A stretch of DNA of 64,000 nucleotides from Ga0077530 sp035565975 (GTDB lineage Bacteria; Pseudomonadota; Alphaproteobacteria; Rhizobiales; Hyphomicrobiaceae), in contig DATMRT010000009.1 in the NCBI GenBank assembly GCA_035565975.1, forward strand, positions 35,249 through 99,248, given 5' to 3'. The position numbers and the translations under genes were made by a program. Shown piece by piece: positions 42,901-51,712 of this stretch. Every line of letters starts with the position of its first letter. Position 1 is the first letter of the stretch. Below the pieces are notes generated by a model. It was not told the DNA's origin, did no database searches, and was given only the letters and a program-made list of their open reading frames with translations.

Positions 42901-45900
42901 GAGCTGAAGAACACCATCAACACGATGGTGGATCAGCTCAACGGCTTCGCGTCCGAGGTGACGCGTGTCGCGCGCGAAGTCGGCACCGAAGGCCGCCTCG
43001 GCGGGCAGGCGACCGTTCCTGGCGTCGCCGGCACGTGGAAGGATCTGACGGATACCGTCAATGTCATGGCGGCCAATCTCACCGAGCAGGTGCGCGGCAT
43101 CGTCAAGGTCGTGACCGCAGTCGCCGAAGGCGATCTCAAGCAGCGCTTGACTGTCAAATCCAAGGGCGAGGTTGCCGCCCTCGCCGACACCATCAACGGC
43201 ATGACGGAGACATTGGCCATCTTCGCGGATCAGGTGACGACGGTCGCGCGCGAAGTCGGCGTCGAGGGGCGTCTGGGTGGTCAGGCCGACGTGCCCGGCG
43301 CCGCGGGCACATGGAAGGATCTCACAGGCAACGTGAACTTGCTGGCCGAGAACCTCACGAACCAGGTGCGTGCCATTGCGGAGGTCGCAACGGCCGTTAC
43401 CGAAGGCGACCTCACGCGAAACATTCAGGTCGAGGCGCGCGGCGAAGTCGCCGAGCTCAAGGACTACATCAACTCGATGATCGTGAACCTCCGCCTCACG
43501 ACGGAGCGCAACACGGAGCAGGACTGGCTGAAAACGAATCTCGCGCGCTTCACGGGCATGCTGCAAGGCCAGCGTGATCTCGAGACGGTCGGCAGGACGA
43601 TACTTTCGACCCTCGTGCCGCTCGTCAAAGCGCAGCAGGGCGTCATCTATCAAGTAAGCAACGCCCGGGTGTCCAAGCCGCTCAAGCTCCTTGCAGCTTA
43701 CGGCAATCCCGTCGAGAGCGGCTTTCCGGAGGAGCTCGCGCTCGGTGCGGGGCTCATCGGCCAGTGTGCGGTGGACAAGCAACATATTCTTCTTGCCGAC
43801 GTGCCGCACGATACGATCCGGATCGATGCCGGTCTGATCAAGGCGATCCCGCGCAGTGTGGCGGTCCTTCCGGTGACGTTCGAGGGCGAGATCAAAGCGG
43901 TCATTTCGATTTCCTCGCTGAACGAGCTCGAGCCGATCCATCTCACTTTCCTGGAGCAGCTCACGTCGAACATCGGCATCGTCCTCAACAGTATCGAGGC
44001 GACCATGCGCACAGAAAGTCTGCTCGCGCAGTCGCAGACGCTCGCCACCGAGCTGCAGAGCCAGCAAAGAGAGCTGCAGCAGACGAACGATCAGTTGGAA
44101 GTCAAGGCACAGCAGCTCGCGGAGCAGAACGTCGAGGTGGAGCGCAAGAACCTCGAAATCGATCTTGCGCGTCGGGCGGTCGAAGAGAAGGCGGCGGAAC
44201 TCGCGCTGACATCACGATACAAATCCGAGTTCCTCGCGAACATGTCTCACGAGCTGCGCACACCGCTGAACAGCATCCTCATTCTCAGTCAGCAGCTGAC
44301 CGAGAACCCGGACGGCAATCTGACGGAGAGACAAGTCGAATTTGCCCGCACTGTCTTGAGTGCCGGCACCGATCTCTTGAACCTCATCAGTGACATCCTC
44401 GATCTCTCGAAGATCGAGTCGGGCACCGTTACCGTCGAAGCGGAGGATATCTCCCTTAACGGCCTTCTCGAAACTGTCGCGCGGCCGTTCCGTCATGAAG
44501 CCGAGCGTCGACAACTGGCGTTTCACGTCGAACTCGATCAGGCATTGGGTAAGACCATCAATACGGACTCGAAGCGTCTTCAGCAGATCCTCAAGAACCT
44601 GCTCTCCAACGCGTTCAAATTCACGTCCGAAGGCAGCGTCCGCATCTCCGTCTTCCTCGCCAACGGCGGCGCACATGGGTCATTCGGCTCATCCCCGCAG
44701 GTCGCCTTCGAGGTCGCGGACACCGGCATCGGCATTCCGTTCGACAAGCAGAAGCTGATCTTCGAAGCCTTTCAGCAGGCGGATGCGAGTACGAGCCGCA
44801 AGTATGGCGGCACGGGTCTCGGACTCGCGATCAGCCGCGAACTCGCGAGCCTGCTCGGGGGCGAGATCCAGCTCCGCAGCGAACCCGGTGTTGGCAGCAC
44901 GTTCACGCTGTTCGTGCCATTCCGGTACGACGGTCCAATGGGCCTGGAGGCCATCGGCTATGCCCGCGGGGCTTCGGCAGAAGCTATCGAAGGCGCCGCC
45001 GAAGCCGAGGAACCACGGCCCGCGATCGATGACGATCGCGACGACATCGGTCCTGGCGACGAGGTCATTCTCATTGTCGATGACGATCCGGCATTCGTGC
45101 GGTTGCTGATGGAGATCGCGCGCGAGAAGCTCTTCAAGGTGTTGGTGGCCTCTCGCGGCAGCGATGCCTTGGCCCTGGCTTTTGACTACAATCCGACGGC
45201 GATTTCGCTCGATGCGTTCCTGCCGGACATGATGGGATGGTCCGTGCTTGGCGAGCTGAAGCGCAATCAGCTCACGAGACACATTCCGGTCCAGATCGTC
45301 TCACTCGACGAAGATCGGAATTACAGCCTCTCGCGCGGCGCTTTCGGACATGTGGTCAAGCCTTCCTCCTCCGAGGAGCTCGGAGGCGCCCTCGACCGCT
45401 TGCGTGCCTTTGCGCGCAACGAGAGACGGCCTCTGCTCATCGTGGAAGGTGACGCGCGGGATCGCCTAGCGCTGACCGAACTGCTGGCGCATGACGAAGT
45501 GGATATTCTGACCGCGAAGACGGGGCAGGAGGCGCTCGCTTGTCTTCGCAGCGAGCCGGTTCGCTGCGTGATCCTCGGTCTCGACTTCTCCGATATGACG
45601 GGTTTCGAGCTCATCGAGCAGATGGGGCACAGCGAGGAACTTTCGCAAGTGCCCGTGATCGTCTTTACGGGACACGCACTGACTGCCGACGACGAAAGCC
45701 GGTTGCGCACATTGGCGCGATCGAACGTGATCAAGAGTGTCGAGTCGGCAGAGCGCCTGCTGGATGAAGTTGCCCTGTTTCTGCATCTCAATATTGCCAA
45801 CCTTGCCGCGGACAAGCAGGAGCTGCTCGGAAGGCTGCACAGAAGCGACGAGGACATCGTGGGCAAGACTGTCCTCGTTGTCGACGACGATGCGAGGAAT

Positions 45901-46227
45901 ATCTTTGCGTTGAGCAGTGTTCTGGAACGCCGTGGCATGGTCGTCCTCACAGCGACGACCGGGCGTGAAGCCGTAGAGGCGCTCGACTCCAGCGAAGTTG
46001 CCATCGTGCTCATGGACATAATGATGCCCGAGATGGACGGCTATCAGACTATTCGCGAAATCCGCAGCAGGGAGCATCACCGGCGACTTCCCATCATTGC
46101 TCTCACCGCAAGGGCCATGAAAGGCGACCGAGAGAAATGCCTGGAAGCCGGGGCGTCGGATTATCTCGCAAAGCCCGTGGATACCGATCAGTTGCTCGCC
46201 GCGCTGCGCATCTGGCTGCACAGGTGA
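39982..46227 (+). CDS. Soluble poly-HAMP hybrid histidine kinase with GAF and three receivers
   Basis: 2081 residues from the ATG at 39982, 5 bases after GGGGGAG. No transmembrane segment is seen, so it is cytoplasmic. Two divergent HAMP-like units (about 10-163) precede eleven near-identical 92-residue HAMP units at 164-1175, each with VTRVAREVGT, TWKDLT and GDLS or GDL. A GAF domain (about 1178-1340), a coiled coil, HisKA with His1423 (LANMSHELRTPLNS) and an ATPase domain ending GTGLGLAISRELASLLGGE follow. Three receivers have phosphoacceptors Asp1744, Asp1868 and Asp2012. The architecture recalls fungal group III (Nik1/Os-1) osmosensing kinases, which also have HAMP arrays and no membrane segment. 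The input is unknown; osmotic or other stress is plausible. Confidence 0.93.
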   Translation: MSEPADGVTTVGARIPHTGLVDLLAALQAVRDGDFSVRMPGDHAGIYGKVCDTLNEIVSANARMAHQLQTIGQVVGKDGQTRRRVRLGIASGAWGEMEHSVNALIDDLLWPTSEVTRSIEAVAQGNLLQTMRLEVDGRRLKGEFLRTATIVNTMIKQLSVFTSEVTRVAREVGTDGKLGGQAQVREVTGVWKDLTESVNSMASNLTAQVRNIAEVTIAVANGDLSKKITVDVRGEILQLKEAINTMVDQLRSFAAEVTRVAREVGTEGRLGGQAVVPGVGGTWKDLTDNVNLLAANLTTQVRNIAEVTTAVARGDLSRKITVDVRGEILELKNTINTMVDQLNGFASEVTRVAREVGTEGQLGGQAIVPGVAGTWKDLTDNVNSMAGNLTGQVRNIAEVATAIANGDLSKQITVNVSGEMLQLKETINTMVDQLNGFASEVTRVAREVGTEGRLGGQADVRGVAGTWKDLTDNVNSMASNLTTQVRNIAEVSTAIATGDLSKKIDVDARGEVLELKETINTMVDQLNAFAGEVTRVAREVGTEGKLGGQATVRGVAGTWKDLTDNVNSMASNLTGQVRSIAEVATAVAQGDLSKKISVSASGEILTLAQTFNTMVDQLNAFAAEVTRVAREVGTDGKLGGQAVVPGVAGTWKDLTDSVNSMAGNLTAQVRNIAEVATAIARGDLSSKITVDVQGEILQLKETLNTMVDQLNRFAGEVTRVAREVGTEGRLGGQANVPGVAGTWKDLTDSVNSMASNLTAQVRNIAEVTTAVARGDLSRKITVDVKGEILELKNTINTMVDQLNSFASEVTRVAREVGTEGKLGGQAAVPDVAGTWKDLTDSVNFMAGNLTAQVRNIAEVATAIASGDLSKKITVDVRGEILQLKETLNTMVEQLRSFAAEVTRVAREVGTEGRLGGQAVVPGVDGTWKDLTDNVNLLAANLTTQVRNIAEVTTAVARGDLSRKITVDVKGEILELKNTINTMVDQLNGFASEVTRVAREVGTEGRLGGQATVPGVAGTWKDLTDTVNVMAANLTEQVRGIVKVVTAVAEGDLKQRLTVKSKGEVAALADTINGMTETLAIFADQVTTVAREVGVEGRLGGQADVPGAAGTWKDLTGNVNLLAENLTNQVRAIAEVATAVTEGDLTRNIQVEARGEVAELKDYINSMIVNLRLTTERNTEQDWLKTNLARFTGMLQGQRDLETVGRTILSTLVPLVKAQQGVIYQVSNARVSKPLKLLAAYGNPVESGFPEELALGAGLIGQCAVDKQHILLADVPHDTIRIDAGLIKAIPRSVAVLPVTFEGEIKAVISISSLNELEPIHLTFLEQLTSNIGIVLNSIEATMRTESLLAQSQTLATELQSQQRELQQTNDQLEVKAQQLAEQNVEVERKNLEIDLARRAVEEKAAELALTSRYKSEFLANMSHELRTPLNSILILSQQLTENPDGNLTERQVEFARTVLSAGTDLLNLISDILDLSKIESGTVTVEAEDISLNGLLETVARPFRHEAERRQLAFHVELDQALGKTINTDSKRLQQILKNLLSNAFKFTSEGSVRISVFLANGGAHGSFGSSPQVAFEVADTGIGIPFDKQKLIFEAFQQADASTSRKYGGTGLGLAISRELASLLGGEIQLRSEPGVGSTFTLFVPFRYDGPMGLEAIGYARGASAEAIEGAAEAEEPRPAIDDDRDDIGPGDEVILIVDDDPAFVRLLMEIAREKLFKVLVASRGSDALALAFDYNPTAISLDAFLPDMMGWSVLGELKRNQLTRHIPVQIVSLDEDRNYSLSRGAFGHVVKPSSSEELGGALDRLRAFARNERRPLLIVEGDARDRLALTELLAHDEVDILTAKTGQEALACLRSEPVRCVILGLDFSDMTGFELIEQMGHSEELSQVPVIVFTGHALTADDESRLRTLARSNVIKSVESAERLLDEVALFLHLNIANLAADKQELLGRLHRSDEDIVGKTVLVVDDDARNIFALSSVLERRGMVVLTATTGREAVEALDSSEVAIVLMDIMMPEMDGYQTIREIRSREHHRRLPIIALTARAMKGDREKCLEAGASDYLAKPVDTDQLLAALRIWLHR
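40471..43506 (+). repeat. Eleven tandem 276-bp repeats encoding HAMP units
   Basis: The motif GAGGTGACGCGCGTCGC (with variants) recurs every 276 bases exactly, at 40471, 40747, 41023 and so on to 43231. Each unit encodes 92 residues with no frame shift. Units are highly similar at DNA level in places, so recombination could alter copy number. Confidence 0.95.
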
Positions 46228-46231
46228 AATA

Positions 46232-48091
46232 ATGAATACCCACCCGCGCGCCTCTATCCTCTTGGTCGATGACCAACCCGGCAAGATCGTCACGTACAGG
46301 GCAATCCTGGAAGGTCTTGGGGAGACTTTGCTGTGCGCGCATTCCGCGCGCGAGGCGTTGGCCATCCTCGTCAAGACGGAAGTCGCCGTCATCCTGATGG
46401 ACGTGTGCCTGCCGGATATCGACGGCTTCGAGCTTGCCACCATGATCCGGCAGCACCCGCGACATGAGAAGACGGCCATTATTTTCGTTTCGGGTGTCCG
46501 TCTCAGCCAGGAGGATCTGGTGCGGGGATATACGATCGGCGCCGTGGACTATGTCCCGGTCCCGATCGAGCCCGAGATTCTTAAGGCCAAGGTCCGCGTG
46601 TTCGTCGACCTCCACACCAAGACAAAGCTGCTGGGATTGGTCAACGAAAGGCTCGAGGCGCGTGTCGCTGAACGCACGCACGAACTCGAGGTGACGAACG
46701 AGAAGCTGGCGCGGAGCGAAGAGCGCCTGAGATTGGCGGCCGAGGCGGCTCAGTTCGCAAGCTACGAGTTCGATGTCGCCAAGAAGCAGTTTCGCTGGTC
46801 ACAGAACGCGCGTGACATGCTGCAGCTCCCGCCGAGTGGGCCGGTATCCCTCGAAGACGTCATGAGGCTGGTTCATCCCGCCGATCGTCGGAGCCTGCTT
46901 CGGCGGTTTGTCCGGGCCGATGATGCGGAACATCCACTCGAAACGGAATTCCGGGTTGCGGACAACGCCTCGAAGGCTTCGTGGATGCTGGATAGGGGCA
47001 AGGTGGTCACGAATGGCGCCGGCGAGCCGTGGCGCATTGTCGGGACATTTCTCGACATCACGATGCGCAAGCAGGCGGAGGATCATCAAACCCTGCTGAT
47101 GGGCGAGCTGGACCACAGGGTGAAGAACATTCTGGCCAACGTTCTCGCGATCGCGCGGCTTTCGAGTTCGGGGGCCACGTCCGTAGCTCCCTACGTGTCG
47201 GCGCTCCAGGGACGTCTGCAATCGATGTCCGCCGCGCACGATCTGCTGCGTCGATGCGATTGGCGCGGGGCTGATCTTCATCAGTTGGTTTCCGTGACCT
47301 TGGAGCCATTCAGCGTGGATGAATCCAATATTTCGGTCGAAGGCGAGCAGTTGGTTTTGCCGGCGCGGACGGCGCAATCGCTGTCGCTCGTCCTGCATGA
47401 GCTGGCGACCAATGCCGTCAAGCATGGAGCGCTGTCAGTTGCCGCCGGGCGACTTTCGATATCCTGGCGCGCCAATCAAATCGAAGGCGAAGGCGCTCGC
47501 TTTGCATTCACCTGGAAGGAAACGGGCGGACCGACCGTCTCCAAACCGAGCCGGCACGGGTTCGGTCTGACGGTGCTGAAATCCGCGGCTTCCGAAACCG
47601 GTGGCCGCGCGAACCTGAGCTTCGAGCCCGACGGCATCCGCTTCGCGTTCGAGAAGTCACTGGTCCAAACACTCGATCGGCCCTTTCAGCTCAGGCAGGA
47701 TCCCAAGCCGGCTCGCCGCGGCGACGGTGACGCGAACAGCCGCTGCGTGCTCGTTGTGGAAGACGAACTTCTTATTGGACTTCAGCTTGCACAGGACCTG
47801 GAAGACGAGGGCTATCACGTCATCGGCCCGGCGAGCACGATCGAGCAAGGCATCGAACTCGTGAGAGAGGGCGGGATCGATTGCGCTTTGATCGATCTTC
47901 GGCTCGGTGAGACATTGAGCAGTCCGATAGCGAACCTTCTCCGCGAAAAGGCGATCCCCTTTGCTCTGGCGACGGGGTTCGACGAGCAGCACCCGATAGA
48001 TCGCGTCTTCGAGGGTGCTCCACGCCTCAAGAAGCCGTACGATGCGGGCGCTGTTCGGGACCTGATCCGAAGCCTCGCCCGCGCGACATAG
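46232..48091 (+). CDS. HWE-family histidine kinase with two receiver domains and PAS
   Basis: 619 residues, starting 4 bases after the giant kinase stop, with AGGTGA spanning that stop as ribosome site. The N-terminal receiver (about 8-125, ILMDVCLPDIDG) is followed by a coiled coil (LEARVAERTHELEVTNEKLARSEER), a PAS domain (about 165-285, LVHPADRRSLLRRFVR), an HWE phosphoacceptor His295 in ELDHRVKNILANVLAIARLS, HELATNAVKHGALS and WKE in the ATP domain, and a C-terminal receiver (about 505-615). WxE and this H-box define the HWE class, several members of which feed PhyR in the general stress response. It lies behind the same EcfG-type promoter as the giant kinase. Confidence 0.92.
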   Translation: MNTHPRASILLVDDQPGKIVTYRAILEGLGETLLCAHSAREALAILVKTEVAVILMDVCLPDIDGFELATMIRQHPRHEKTAIIFVSGVRLSQEDLVRGYTIGAVDYVPVPIEPEILKAKVRVFVDLHTKTKLLGLVNERLEARVAERTHELEVTNEKLARSEERLRLAAEAAQFASYEFDVAKKQFRWSQNARDMLQLPPSGPVSLEDVMRLVHPADRRSLLRRFVRADDAEHPLETEFRVADNASKASWMLDRGKVVTNGAGEPWRIVGTFLDITMRKQAEDHQTLLMGELDHRVKNILANVLAIARLSSSGATSVAPYVSALQGRLQSMSAAHDLLRRCDWRGADLHQLVSVTLEPFSVDESNISVEGEQLVLPARTAQSLSLVLHELATNAVKHGALSVAAGRLSISWRANQIEGEGARFAFTWKETGGPTVSKPSRHGFGLTVLKSAASETGGRANLSFEPDGIRFAFEKSLVQTLDRPFQLRQDPKPARRGDGDANSRCVLVVEDELLIGLQLAQDLEDEGYHVIGPASTIEQGIELVREGGIDCALIDLRLGETLSSPIANLLREKAIPFALATGFDEQHPIDRVFEGAPRLKKPYDAGAVRDLIRSLARAT

Positions 48092-48138
48092 GTCTCCCAC
48101 GAGGTCCGGGCTCGAGGCGCCGGTCTGCAGATGTGTAG

Positions 48139-48453
48139 CTAGCTCAGCGAAATCAGCTCATCGGCGTCAGCGACCGAGAAGCGCGAAGCTGTGATGCTTG
48201 CGACCTGCCGCACGAGCACTGGCAGCCACAGCCTTTCGAGGTCACTGTTCCTGTGCTGTTCGAGGGCGTACTCGTCTGCGTATTCTTCGTGGATGGAAAA
48301 CAGTTGGGAATCCGTCGGCGAGCGCAGAAAAGCCAGGAAAGTGCAGCCCGGTTCGCTCGAGACAACATCAGCGACATAGCCCCGCAGCAGCGCCTCGAAC
48401 CGCTCGCCGCAGCCTTCCTTCACCCGCACTTTGCGGTAGATACCGATCGCCAT
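48139..48453 (-). CDS. Antibiotic biosynthesis monooxygenase (ABM)-fold small protein
   Basis: 104 residues; GGGGGGTGTT precedes the ATG. VRVKEGCGERFEALLRGYVADV, EPGCTFLAFLRSPTDSQLFSIHEEYADEYALEQHRNSDL are characteristic of YgiN/ABM dimeric alpha/beta-barrel proteins such as quinol monooxygenases. No cofactor is needed in this fold. It converges on the HWE kinase gene and is separate from the ABC exporter operon. The substrate is unknown. Confidence 0.85.
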   Translation of the reverse strand: MAIGIYRKVRVKEGCGERFEALLRGYVADVVSSEPGCTFLAFLRSPTDSQLFSIHEEYADEYALEQHRNSDLERLWLPVLVRQVASITASRFSVADADELISLS

Positions 48454-48680
48454 AACACCCCCCGTGGACCTGAGAGGCGCGCGCCCCCCTGTCGACGCAA
48501 AGTGTTACATCGCGCCCATAGGCTGTCCAAGCGCATCATGCCTGTTTTCCAGGCGTTCGCGGGATCGGTGTAGCGGAATTATCCTTCACTGGAATGTCGG
48601 GTCAGCGGATTGTCATTCATCCGCATTGTTTGCCGACGTGGGCACAGCGGCGCAGATTTCGTCTCTGACCAGGCCTCGGA

Positions 48681-50462
48681 TCACGCCCGAAGCAGTTCGC
48701 GATAGAGACCGGAACGGCCGGCAAGCTCTTCCGACGAACCATCTTGCAGCAGGCGACCGCCGCCGATGACGAGGATGCGGTCGAATTGCCGGACGGTCGA
48801 GATGCGGTGCGCAATGGCGATCACGGTCCGGCCCTGCATCAGCCGCGCCAGCGCTTCGCGGATAGCCTCCTCGGACTTCGTATCGAGGGCAGATGTCGCT
48901 TCATCGAGCAGGAGAAGCGGCGCATCCTTGAGAAACGCCCGCGCGAGCGCAATGCGTTGCCGCTGGCCACCCGACAGGCGCGTGCCGCGGTCGCCGACCA
49001 GCGTGTCGAGGCCCCTCGGCAGGTCATTGATGAAGTCGCATCGCGCCGCGGCGGCCGCTGCGCGCACCTGTTCATCGGAGGCGTCGGGCCGCGCGTATCG
49101 GATGTTCTGCTTGAGCGATCGGTGAAAGAGGGACGTATCCTGCGGTACGACGGCAATGGCTTCGCGCAGGCTCTGCTGAGTGACCGCCGTGATGTCCTGG
49201 CCGCCGATCAGGATGCGGCCGCTGTCGACGTCGTAGAAGCGCTGCAGAAGCGCGAAGATCGTGCTCTTGCCGCCGCCGGATGGCCCGACGAGGCCGATTT
49301 TCTGCCCGGCCTTGATCTCGAGATCCAATCCATCGAAGAGCTTCGGGCCGTCGGGATAGCTAAAGCGCACCCGCTCGAAGCGGACGCTGATGCCGCTCGG
49401 CGAGAGCGGCCGCGCGGCGGGATGATCGCGCATTTCGTGCGGCACGAGCAGCTTCTGCAGGGCTTCGGAGAAGCGCGCGGTGTGTTGCGTGACATCGACG
49501 AGGGCGATCGCGAGGTCGCGCGTCGCATGAAGGACCGACATGCCGAGCGTGCAGATCAGAATGACATCACCGGTGGTCGCCTGACCGAGCTGCCAGAGCA
49601 GGATGACCCAAGCAAGAAGTGCGATGGTCAGAACAACCGTTACGACGGCGTGTGCGATGCGCAGATACTCGAGGTAGCGCAGGCTCCGCTCGCGCGCTGC
49701 CATCTCCCGCTTTACAGTCGCATCGAAGCGACGGTGCTCGCGGGTCATGCCACCGAACGCCTTCACGATGGTCACATTGCCGACAACGTCGGTGAGCTCG
49801 CCGTCGACGGTCGCGGCCCGGTGCGCGAAGGCATGATGTAGTGTCGTGCCGGCGGCCGCCTTGTAGAACATGACGACGATCATGAAACCGGCGACGACGA
49901 TCAGAGAGGCCGCCATCCAGACGCTCACGGTCCCGACAAGCACGATGGCACAGACGGTAGCGAGGCACGGCGGCAGCACGTTCCAGGCGAGCATGTTCTC
50001 GACGGTGAACATCGCCTGAGACGTGGCGCTGACACGGGAAGTCAGCGTACCCGGCGAGGACGCGGCGAAATAGCTCGGCGCGTGTCCCATCAGGTGGCGG
50101 AAGAGATCGCGGCGAACATCTCCTGTGACCTTTACGAACGTGCTATTGGCGATCCAGCTCGCAACGCGCCAGAGAAGATTGTCGCCGGTAATGAGAGCGA
50201 CGAGCAGAGCGAAGGCCGTCCACACGCCGACCACCGCGGTATTGGGGCTGGACAAGGCATCGACCAGAACCTTGACGGCATATTGCGTCAGGATCGAGCA
50301 CAGTACTGCCGCTACGACCGCGGCCAGAATGGCGGCGTGAGCCTTCCGCCGGCCGAGCGCGTAACGCATGAAGAACGACGCGGGCCGCCCGGCGTATCCA
50401 GCAAGATCGTCCGCGGCCGCGGCTCCTGTGGTTTGCTCCATTTGCGAACGGTGCTCCATCAT
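48681..50462 (-). CDS. ABC exporter half-transporter (membrane and ATPase domains fused)
   Basis: 593 residues from the ATG at 50462, overlapping the MFS stop by 4 bases (ATGATG). Six transmembrane helices lie at about 40-320 (IWILLAAV-like hydrophobic segments, e.g. AHAAILAAVVAAVLCSI). The ATPase half has Walker A GPSGGGKSTIF, the signature LSGGQRQRIALARAF, Walker B PLLLLDEATSALD and the H-loop IAIAHRISTVRQFDR. The order TM-NBD is that of type IV exporters (MsbA/MDR-like); it likely homodimerises. Coupling to an MFS gene is unusual. Substrate unknown. Confidence 0.92.
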   Translation of the reverse strand: MMEHRSQMEQTTGAAAADDLAGYAGRPASFFMRYALGRRKAHAAILAAVVAAVLCSILTQYAVKVLVDALSSPNTAVVGVWTAFALLVALITGDNLLWRVASWIANSTFVKVTGDVRRDLFRHLMGHAPSYFAASSPGTLTSRVSATSQAMFTVENMLAWNVLPPCLATVCAIVLVGTVSVWMAASLIVVAGFMIVVMFYKAAAGTTLHHAFAHRAATVDGELTDVVGNVTIVKAFGGMTREHRRFDATVKREMAARERSLRYLEYLRIAHAVVTVVLTIALLAWVILLWQLGQATTGDVILICTLGMSVLHATRDLAIALVDVTQHTARFSEALQKLLVPHEMRDHPAARPLSPSGISVRFERVRFSYPDGPKLFDGLDLEIKAGQKIGLVGPSGGGKSTIFALLQRFYDVDSGRILIGGQDITAVTQQSLREAIAVVPQDTSLFHRSLKQNIRYARPDASDEQVRAAAAAARCDFINDLPRGLDTLVGDRGTRLSGGQRQRIALARAFLKDAPLLLLDEATSALDTKSEEAIREALARLMQGRTVIAIAHRISTVRQFDRILVIGGGRLLQDGSSEELAGRSGLYRELLRA

Positions 50463-51664
50463 CTCGTTTCATTTTCCGCCGTCTCCGGCATGGCTACCAG
50501 GACGGTGATGAATGCTGTGACGGCCACCACTGCGAGAGCGAGAAACGCCATCGGCGTTCCGAACCGCGTGGCGAGATAGCCGGCGACCGTCGTGCTCAGC
50601 GCGGCGCCGATGCCTGTGGCACTGGCGGTGAGGCCCTGAGTGAGGTTGAAGCGGCCCGTGCCGCGCGAGATATCCGCGAGCGACAGCGGCACCAGGACGC
50701 CCAGCACTGCGGCGCAGACGCCGTCGAGCACCTGCGCCGCGATGATGATCGCAGGGTCGCTGCTTGTCGCCAGCAGCGCCGCTCGAGCCGGAAGGGCGGC
50801 AAATCCGACAATCAGGATTGTACGGCGCCCCAATTCGACAGCCAGCCGCCCGACAGTCGGAGCCATGAGAGCGACGATCCCTTGCGGCACGATGATGCAG
50901 AGCGCGATGAGCAGGCTGGCCCACTCGCCGGCCCGCAGCGTCATCTCGGTGCCGACCAGCGGCAGCATGGCGGCGTTGGCCGAGTGGAAAAGGAAGATGC
51001 ACAGTATCAGAATGATGAGCGAGCGCTTGCGGAGCAGGGCGCGCACCGCGAGTCCCGGCGCTCTGACTTCCCCGGCGATGCCGCCATCCGCGCGTATCGG
51101 ATCGATTTCCTCGGCGCTGATCTGGGAAAGCGCGACAATGGCTGGGATGGCGAGCGCTGCCGTGACGAAGAAGACCGCCTGTGCTGAGATCGTGAAGCCG
51201 ATCGCCCCCATGATGCCAGCCGCCGTGCCGCTTCCGATCGATGCAAAGCGCGCGTTTCGTCCAAGCCGCGGGGCCACTGCGGCGTGGCCGACGAGACCGA
51301 GCGTGATGGCGCCGATCGCCGGGCCGAGGATCGAGCTCGATGCGACGTGCAGCAATTTCGCCGAGAGGATCCCGGCGAAGCTCGGCGCCACTGCAATCAG
51401 CAAAGCGCTCAGCCCGATGCCGGCGACGGCGATCATCGCGATCCGCCGCTTCGATGGTGCCGCATCGACCAGCCAGCCTCCAGGCAACTGACTGAGCAGG
51501 CCGCCCAGACTTCCAACGGCGAGGATCAAGCCGATATCGGCTTGGTTCCACTTCTGCGTGGTCAGGTAGATGGCCAAGAACGGACCGAAGCCCGTCTGCA
51601 TGTCGGCCACCAGGAAGGTGAACCAGTCGAGGCCGCGCGCACTTTTTGGTGAGACAGGAGGCAC
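50459..51664 (-). CDS. MFS transporter
   Basis: 401 residues from a GTG at 51664. About 12 hydrophobic helices; FLVADMQTGFGPFLAIYLTTQKWNQADIG and GGLLSQLPGGWLVDAAPSKRR (motif A-like GxxxD...R) begin the N-half. The C-half contains RAALLATSSDPAIIIAAQVLDG and FNLTQGLTASATGIGAAL. This fits the drug:H+/sugar-type MFS group. It is translationally coupled to the downstream ABC exporter and is preceded by an EcfG-type promoter, so both are stress-induced exporters by inference. Confidence 0.88.
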   Translation of the reverse strand: MPPVSPKSARGLDWFTFLVADMQTGFGPFLAIYLTTQKWNQADIGLILAVGSLGGLLSQLPGGWLVDAAPSKRRIAMIAVAGIGLSALLIAVAPSFAGILSAKLLHVASSSILGPAIGAITLGLVGHAAVAPRLGRNARFASIGSGTAAGIMGAIGFTISAQAVFFVTAALAIPAIVALSQISAEEIDPIRADGGIAGEVRAPGLAVRALLRKRSLIILILCIFLFHSANAAMLPLVGTEMTLRAGEWASLLIALCIIVPQGIVALMAPTVGRLAVELGRRTILIVGFAALPARAALLATSSDPAIIIAAQVLDGVCAAVLGVLVPLSLADISRGTGRFNLTQGLTASATGIGAALSTTVAGYLATRFGTPMAFLALAVVAVTAFITVLVAMPETAENETR

Positions 51665-51670
51665 CGGCGC

Positions 51671-51709
51671 CTCTCACAAGGGCCCGGAGGGGGTGTATAC
51701 ACGTGAGAG
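51671..51709 (-). promoter_or_regulatory. Leader inverted repeat and GTGTATACAC palindrome upstream of MFS
   Basis: CTCTCAC (51671-51677) pairs with GTGAGAG (51703-51709) across a 25-base loop. In the RNA the 3' arm includes the GAGAGG ribosome site of the MFS gene. The loop holds a perfect 10-base palindrome GTGTATACAC (51693-51702), close to the predicted transcription start. It could be a repressor site or a structure limiting translation. Confidence 0.4.
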
Positions 51710-51712
51710 CCG

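Noticed and set aside
40471..43506. CRISPR-like periodic repeats
   Set aside because: The 276-bp units are coding, in frame and lack unique spacers; they are protein-domain repeats.
40735..44067. Minus-strand ORF of 1110 codons opposite the HAMP array
   Set aside because: A shadow of the repeated plus-strand gene: it is open because the 276-bp repeat lacks stops in that frame, and it has repetitive, non-protein-like content and no ribosome site.
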